From Trileptium ribeirensis (Eukaryota; Nematoda; Enoplea; Enoplida; Thoracostomopsidae): a stretch of DNA of 64,000 bases. The stretch covers positions 1-64,000 of the forward strand of contig JASANE010026853.1 of NCBI GenBank assembly GCA_030248225.1, given 5' to 3'. Under the pieces are notes generated by a model. The model was not told the DNA's origin, made no database searches, and saw only the letters and a list, made by a program, of their open reading frames with translations. The first letter of the stretch is position 1, and each line of letters opens with the position of its first letter. This document shows, one piece after another, positions 59,202 to 64,000 of the stretch. The position numbers and the translations under genes are program-made.

Positions 59202-59707
59202 GCTGGGTTCACGCATTAGGATGGTCTTAGATATGCGGGGATCCATGGCGAAGAATCGTCGTAGCATGACGACATCGATAACAGCAAGACGTTCACCGTT
59301 TAGCATAGACTCCATTATGGCCTGTACAGACGAGCGCATGTTCGCTCGAAGAATGTGATCAATCAACTGATGATGCACGTGTGTGACCTCGTTCTGGTCA
59401 GCACAGCGGACCTGTTCAATCATGGAGACTACCTCCTGCATGCTGTGGTGTAGAAATGCATAGATGTCCTCGTTGGCGCGGGTTAATTGCTTTATTGCCT
59501 TAGTGTTCCGAAAAGAGACGTCATCGTCTCGCGCATGAATTTTTCGAGAACGGTCACTTGCTGACGTACGTTATTAATATGAACTCCGTTAGCAAAAGCC
59601 ATTCCTAAAACTAGGAAACCAGAAACAGCGCCGGCAGCGGCGGCGAGTAGGCTTACAAAGCGCTTTTCTCGTCGGTTGGTAAGGTCACATAGGTGCTCGT
59701 GTGACTA
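59200..59707 (-). pseudogene. env: Envelope-like fusion-peptide segment, inverted
   Basis: On the minus strand a furin-type site RREKR (codons at 59,674-59,660) is followed directly by a hydrophobic Ala/Gly-rich segment, FVSLLAAAAGAVSGFLVLG, like a class I fusion peptide. A heptad-like helix region follows. The frame ends at a TAA near 59,497 and resumes in another frame at about 59,480-59,200 with more helical sequence (QEVVSMIEQV, HHQLIDHILRAN). The rest of the glycoprotein is on the plus strand downstream, so this segment is inverted relative to it, or inserted. Upstream of the cleavage site on this strand there is a stop within about 12 codons, so no surface subunit is attached. Confidence 0.7.
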
Positions 59708-59755
59708 AGTGTAGATTTAACGGGATTTCGCTTTGGCTTTATTTTTCAGTTAAAC

Positions 59756-60512
59756 TTGCCCAAACGTAGCGATGTTCGACCTCATTTTCGGGTCTACAAC
59801 ACAGGTTGGAACGCCCCCGACACGCTAACTCAACAGAGATTACCGCTACCGCAACATGCAGCCAGACTGGGACACGCGCGTTTCGAGTCGCTGAATCTAG
59901 GAGCATGTAAACACCGACCCGGAATTGCTTTTTGCGCACCCCACGCGCTACTAACCGACCACAGCACGAATTGCTTAGAATGGATCATCGCAGGAGAATT
60001 CGTGCCAGAATCCACCAAACACGCATGCAGCAACCGCGCGCTTATCGGCCCACTCGCCAATGATACAGCCGTACACACAACTGTTCAAGGCGTTTTAATT
60101 AGGACTAGTGAACCTGAGGTCATACTGACTAATCGTAGACAGCTAGCGCACGTAACCCTAGGTAAGGCTATTAAGGTTCCATCCAACGGAATCTTATGGT
60201 TTCCCCACGGAAACTATACACAGTGTAGGATCGATTGTACTAACGAGTATGCTAAAGCCAGAGGAAATTACAATCAAATTTGGACCAAATATTACTATTG
60301 ACCGGCTCTCCGGTATCAAATTGAGACCTTTAACCTGGAGTTCACTCGCCGATGCTAAGGCGACAAACTTACAAGTAGCTCAAATAGCCAAGGAACAAGT
60401 ACAAAAGATAGTTAACTTCCCTGCCTTGGAGTACACTGGACTTTCGCCTTACTTTATAGTTACCATCATTGTTAGCGTAATTAGTCTGGTCTACTGCATG
60501 ACCAAGTGCAAG
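59756..60512 (+). pseudogene. env: Envelope-like glycoprotein, Cys-rich ectodomain and membrane anchor
   Basis: The frame open at 59,756-60,301 encodes a Cys-rich extracellular-type region (LNLGACKHRPGIAFC; NCLEWIIAGEF; GILWFPHGNYTQC) with N-glycosylation sites (NDT, NYT). After a +1 shift in the 60,249-60,301 overlap it continues with a helical stretch and a membrane-spanning segment (SPYFIVTIIVSVISLVYC, about 60,442-60,495), then a basic tail (MTKCK..). This is the C-terminal half of a transmembrane fusion glycoprotein. The tail continues without a stop into the protease. A splice-acceptor-like GCTTTATTTTTCAG lies at 59,735-59,748, just upstream. Confidence 0.7.
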
Positions 60513-61820
60513 GTCTCTCCCAAGTACGCATACTATCTTCCCCGATGGCTGCCATGCCGCGGGAGACTGATTAAAACTGACGGAAAACCCCGAAAGGCAA
60601 TTAGGTGGATTAGAGCCGACAAAAGAGGCCCCAGCGCACCACCGGAGGAAAACACTACACCCCGAGTTTCGCCGACCGAGGTTTCGATTGTACCTTCGGG
60701 GACGCCGCGCGTGTCCGTTGTGTCCAATCGTGCCCCGCGTCGCTCTAACAGACTATCGACCACCCGTGCCTCGTCCGAAGAGGAACTTGTTTTCATAGAG
60801 GACGACGAATTATTCGCTGCTCCTACCCGTGATCTGCGCCGTGGGCCCCGACAAGGTATGTTCACCCGACAATTGAACACCATGAATGCAGGCAATACCC
60901 CATTACTTATCAACGCAACCATACTCGGTACTCCCGTCACGACACTTGTAGACACAGGAGCTGACGTTTCAATCATGTCCCAAGCCCTCGTCGTCCGTCT
61001 AGGCCTAGTACCCCGAGACACTAACACTACCCGCATAGTATCAGCTACACAACAGGAGCTGACCATCAGTGGAGTAGTGAAAGCACCAATCACTATAGGC
61101 TCGCTAAGCACCCCATGCGACTTCCAGGTAACTACCGACACCCCGTATGAGTGCATCATTGGTACCGACTTTATGGCTTTACTACCGTATGTAGCCATAA
61201 ACTTCAAGGACCGCTGCTTGGATCTATCAAACGGGACGGAGAATTGTTGCGCACCCTTTGCTGACCAAGGAGACTACCGACCGCCCGTCATCAACGTAGT
61301 ATCCAGGAAATATACACAGGTACCGCCGAACACCGAACTATTCATCAATGCTATCCCCGAGATCACACAACCGCCCACCGGCCAAGCACTATTTGTACCC
61401 GACCCTTTCATTAGGGACATCGCCATCGCACACGCCCTAGTCCTCAACGGTCAACGTATGATACCAGTGGCGATGATGAATTTTGGAAACATACCCGTTG
61501 CCATACACGCAGGACAAACAATCGGACACATCGAGATGCTTGACGACAATGAGGTTGAGCTCTTGTATGACAGCAACAACGGCTTACTCCAACTCGGACC
61601 TCCCCAACACGCCAAACAATGCAATCGCATCGGAATTACCCGCGACAATGTAGTGCAAGTCATAAATGACCAAAAGAAAACAATCGACACGGAACGCTCC
61701 ATACAAGTATTAAGCAAAATCGATTTTGGACAGACCACACTCAACCCCTACGAACTAAAACAACTAAAACCAACATCTCCGAAAACGCAGACATATTTAG
61801 TGTACACCCATTCGACTTAG
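60513..61820 (+). CDS. pro: Aspartic protease, fused in frame behind the envelope tail
   Basis: Within the frame 60,249-61,820 (523 codons), after the membrane anchor, a polar linker of about 110 residues (Pro/Ser/Arg-rich, then acidic) leads to a retropepsin domain. LVDTGADVSIMS has the catalytic Asp-Thr-Gly at 60,951-60,959, and CIIGTDFMALLPYVAINF is the conserved GxDF flap-side motif about 80 residues later. A further 170 residues precede the RT frame. In ordinary Ty3/gypsy elements the protease follows Gag; here the nearest upstream coding sequence in frame is a membrane anchor. The RT frame is entered by a -1 shift before 61,820. Confidence 0.85.
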   Translation, partial: VSPKYAYYLPRWLPCRGRLIKTDGKPRKAIRWIRADKRGPSAPPEENTTPRVSPTEVSIVPSGTPRVSVVSNRAPRRSNRLSTTRASSEEELVFIEDDELFAAPTRDLRRGPRQGMFTRQLNTMNAGNTPLLINATILGTPVTTLVDTGADVSIMSQALVVRLGLVPRDTNTTRIVSATQQELTISGVVKAPITIGSLSTPCDFQVTTDTPYECIIGTDFMALLPYVAINFKDRCLDLSNGTENCCAPFADQGDYRPPVINVVSRKYTQVPPNTELFINAIPEITQPPTGQALFVPDPFIRDIAIAHALVLNGQRMIPVAMMNFGNIPVAIHAGQTIGHIEMLDDNEVELLYDSNNGLLQLGPPQHAKQCNRIGITRDNVVQVINDQKKTIDTERSIQVLSKIDFGQTTLNPYELKQLKPTSPKTQTYLVYTHST

Positions 61821-63262
61821 GTAGGTGTGGTGTACACCAGCATAGGATAATTACTGGGGACGCGAAACCCATAAGACAAGTGCCCTACCGTTTGGCACAT
61901 TCTCTCCGCGAACCCTTGAGGGAAGAATTAAACAACATGGCAGAAGCAGGCCTTATAACACCATCTGATTCACCATGGGGTTCCCCCATAGTGTACGTCA
62001 CTAAGAGTGACGGCACTTTACGCTTGTGCGTTGACTTTCGTAAGCTCAACGTAGTCGCCGAACGCGACTTATACCCGTTACCCCGCATAGATGACATACT
62101 AGGCTGCCTACGAAACACAAAATTAATGTCAAGCCTGGATCTAAACAAAGGGTTTTTGCAATTAGAATTAGACCCCGAAACCAAGGAAAAGACCTCCTTT
62201 GTCACTGTCCACGGACAGTATGAATACAATGTCTTACCCTTTGGCTTAAACTCTTCTCCAGGCGCCTTCCATAGGTGCATGTCAATCATTTTAAAAGGCT
62301 TAGAATGGGAAAGATGTCTCATTTACATAGACGACATATTAGTTTTCTCACCCACATTCGAACAACACTTAGCTGATCTCATTACAGTTTTTGATAGGTT
62401 TCGGAAGGCCAATCTCAAATTAAAGCCCTCCAAATGCCAATTTGGACAGAAACAATTAAAATACCTCGGACATATTATCAGCTCTGAAGGAGTTAAACCT
62501 GACCCCGAGAAAACCGCCGCAATCGATAACTACAAACGACCTGAAACACTCAAGCAATTACAGAGCTTCTTAGGACTTGTAGGCTATTACCACAAATTCA
62601 TCCCACACTATTCCGAAATCTGAGAACCACTCAATGCTCTCCGACGTAAGGACAACGAATTTAAATGGACACCGCAATGCGAGGAAACATTCGGAAAACT
62701 ACGCAAAGCCCTAGTACAAGAACCACTACTCATCTACCCGGACTTTTCCAAACCTTTCATACTACAGACGGACGCTTCGGGATACGCTCTAGGAGCCGTG
62801 CTCTCGCAAAAGACCGATAAAGGGACATTGCCAATCGCTTATGCTAGCAAATCATTAGTGGACTACCAACGCCGATACCCCGCTATCGAAACTGAAGCCC
62901 TCGCCATTCGATGGGCCGCTCTATATTTCAGGCATTACTTGCTTGGACATGAATTTCATGTCGAGACCGATCATAAGCCACTTAAGGCATTATTTGAGAG
63001 ACCACCGCGAAATTCACGCCTAGCCCAATGGCGTAATGAGTTGCTCATGGAATTCGGTGGATTCTATATCGAATATCGACCTGGCAAGGCCAATGCCAAC
63101 GCAGATGGACTTTCACGCGATACCCGACACGACGTGGAATTTTCTGACTCGGCTGACGAAGCCGAAGATGACGCACAGGACCATACTGGAATGGTTGCTG
63201 TAGCCGTTAAGGGACAGGATCGTGGCAAGGGCTGCCAAACCACCGCGGAGACTCCCTACTGA
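61742..63262 (+). CDS. pol: Reverse transcriptase + RNase H, one in-frame TGA
   Basis: Copies element RNA into DNA. The frame is open from at least 61,742. RT motifs in order: PIRQVPYRLAH, LRLCVDFRKLN (about 62,021), SLDLNKGFLQLELDP (62,132), PFGLNSSPGAFH (62,237), YIDDILVFS with the catalytic DD at 62,330-62,335, and LGHIISSEGVKPDPEK (62,465). TGA at 62,621-62,623 interrupts it between thumb and RNase H. The same frame continues with TDASGYALGAVLSQ (62,770), ETEALAIRW, ETDHKPL and NANADGLSR (63,094). It ends at TGA 63,260-63,262. The sequence is clearly Ty3/gypsy type. Apart from the one stop the domain set is intact. Confidence 0.93.
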
Positions 63263-64000
63263 AGAAGCCTGGAAGCGACTTACGCGACAGTTAATGGGAC
63301 TTCCCCCAGACGCTCCCGTTAACCTCCCACCCGAGTACGTTAGAGAACGTTTCTACCGTATGTTCGGAGGACCAGGATATGATCCTCTACCGGACCCAAC
63401 GCGTTTCATTTTCTGTGGAGACATCGACGACCCCTGGCCTGAGGGAGTCGAAGTGCCCGGGAGGCGCTCGATTGCCCCCGGACCAACTACCGCTCCCGGA
63501 TCGCCGACTGAACCAGCCCCAAGCCAAGAACCTGTGAGTGACTCGGCCCCTGGACCTTCATCAGCCCCTGATCCATTCGTAAGACCTACACTACCACGAG
63601 AACCCCCGACTGCTCCGACACCGCCTGCCCCTGGCGCGGCAAACGAAAGCTCAACCCGTGCCACTGCTGGTACACCCGACCCCACTAGACCCCGGACATT
63701 ACCAACAACTGCTAGGAAAAGATATGGTGGTTTACCAGAAGTCGAGGAATTCGATACTTTAATTAAGGTCGCTTACGCATGGGAACTCGAGTACGACTAC
63801 AACGCCCTGAACAGGTCTATGACACTGGTGAACACATATGCCTACCCCACTTACAACAGTATGAAGGATGTAATCTCCTCAATTACATACCCTACATCCA
63901 ACGTAGAGACAAACAATTTGGACCCATATGGTGGTACTTACATACTCGACAACCAGCCGCTGACGAAAGGGCAGCCACTGCCTCAAATTAGAAGCCCATC
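63204..64000 (+). CDS. Proline-rich ORF after RNase H (runs off window)
   Basis: A +1 frame overlapping the end of RNase H is open from 63,204 to the last base (over 260 codons); the first ATG is at 63,294. After MGLPPDAPVNLPPEYVRERF and a short globular-looking part comes a long Pro/Ala/Thr/Ser-rich stretch (about 63,460-63,720), then a Tyr/Asn-rich region. No HHCC zinc-binding motif or DDE integrase core is visible, although integrase would be expected here. It may be a tether before integrase or a separate protein. Confidence 0.6.

Larger units (their letters stand above)
53840..64000 (+). mobile_element. Ty3/gypsy-type LTR retroelement with envelope upstream of pol (partial)
   Basis: Order on the plus strand: Gag with CCHC knuckle, an acidic ORF of unknown function, envelope-like glycoprotein (with an inverted internal segment), aspartic protease, RT, RNase H, and a proline-rich ORF continuing past the window. 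RT (YIDD, LCVDFRKLN, LGHII) and RNase H (TDASGYALGAVL, ADGLSR) are of Ty3/gypsy type. Integrase and 3' LTR are not in the window. Three in-frame stops, several frameshifts and the inverted segment make this copy defective. Its position relative to the EB-like genes gives no sign of co-option. Confidence 0.88.

Noticed and set aside
60533..61207. 224-codon minus-strand open frame
   Set aside because: Lies opposite the protease; the sense strand carries DTGA and IIGTDF motifs.
63353..63685. Gly/Ala/Ser-rich minus-strand frame
   Set aside because: Complement of the proline-rich ORF; explained by CCN codons on the plus strand.

Overview
The window looks like nuclear DNA of an invertebrate animal, most likely an ecdysozoan (nematode or arthropod). 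I see small Cys-rich exons with TTTCAG-type splice acceptors, long AT-rich introns, and remnants of mariner, DIRS/PAT-like, I/R1-type LINE and Ty3/gypsy-type elements. There are no operons, Shine-Dalgarno sites or rRNA genes. I cannot name the species.

1-14,478 is a giant inverted duplication. The left arm (1-6,888, probably continuing beyond the window) is the reverse complement of the right arm (about 7,610-14,478). Identity is about 95% by eye in the stretches I compared, with many small indels. The 720-bp spacer holds a decayed piece of the same retroelement family that fills the right end of the window. Each arm carries a mariner remnant and two Cys-rich exons. The exons are intact in the right arm and frameshifted in the left.

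10-44 kb, plus strand: eleven exons each encode one six-cysteine EB-like module with spacing C-x5/6-C-x5-C-x4-C-x-C-x10-C (a few have longer loops). Every internal exon is phase 1 at both ends. Two exons (12,830 and 19,356) begin with an ATG and a signal-peptide-like segment, so at least two secreted multi-module proteins appear to lie in tandem. The second is spread over about 24 kb. Its 12.4-kb intron holds an A/C-skewed block, a nearly cytosine-free AT island, a DIRS/PAT-like remnant, a possible small gene and GC-rich blocks. A LINE remnant lies in the next intron.

45.9-53.8 kb is non-genic: a 25-bp minisatellite, poly-C tracts, a (TG)n tract, a tRNA-Ser-like SINE head and short tandem repeats.

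53.8-64 kb is a long Ty3/gypsy-type retroelement. In order it holds Gag (with CCHC knuckle), a long acidic ORF of unknown function, an envelope-like glycoprotein whose membrane anchor is fused in frame to the aspartic protease, RT and RNase H, and a proline-rich ORF running off the end. An envelope module upstream of pol is unusual. Its fusion-peptide segment lies on the opposite strand, as if inverted. Stops and frameshifts show that this copy is defective. Splice structures are inferred from consensus sites and phase only; no transcript evidence was available.
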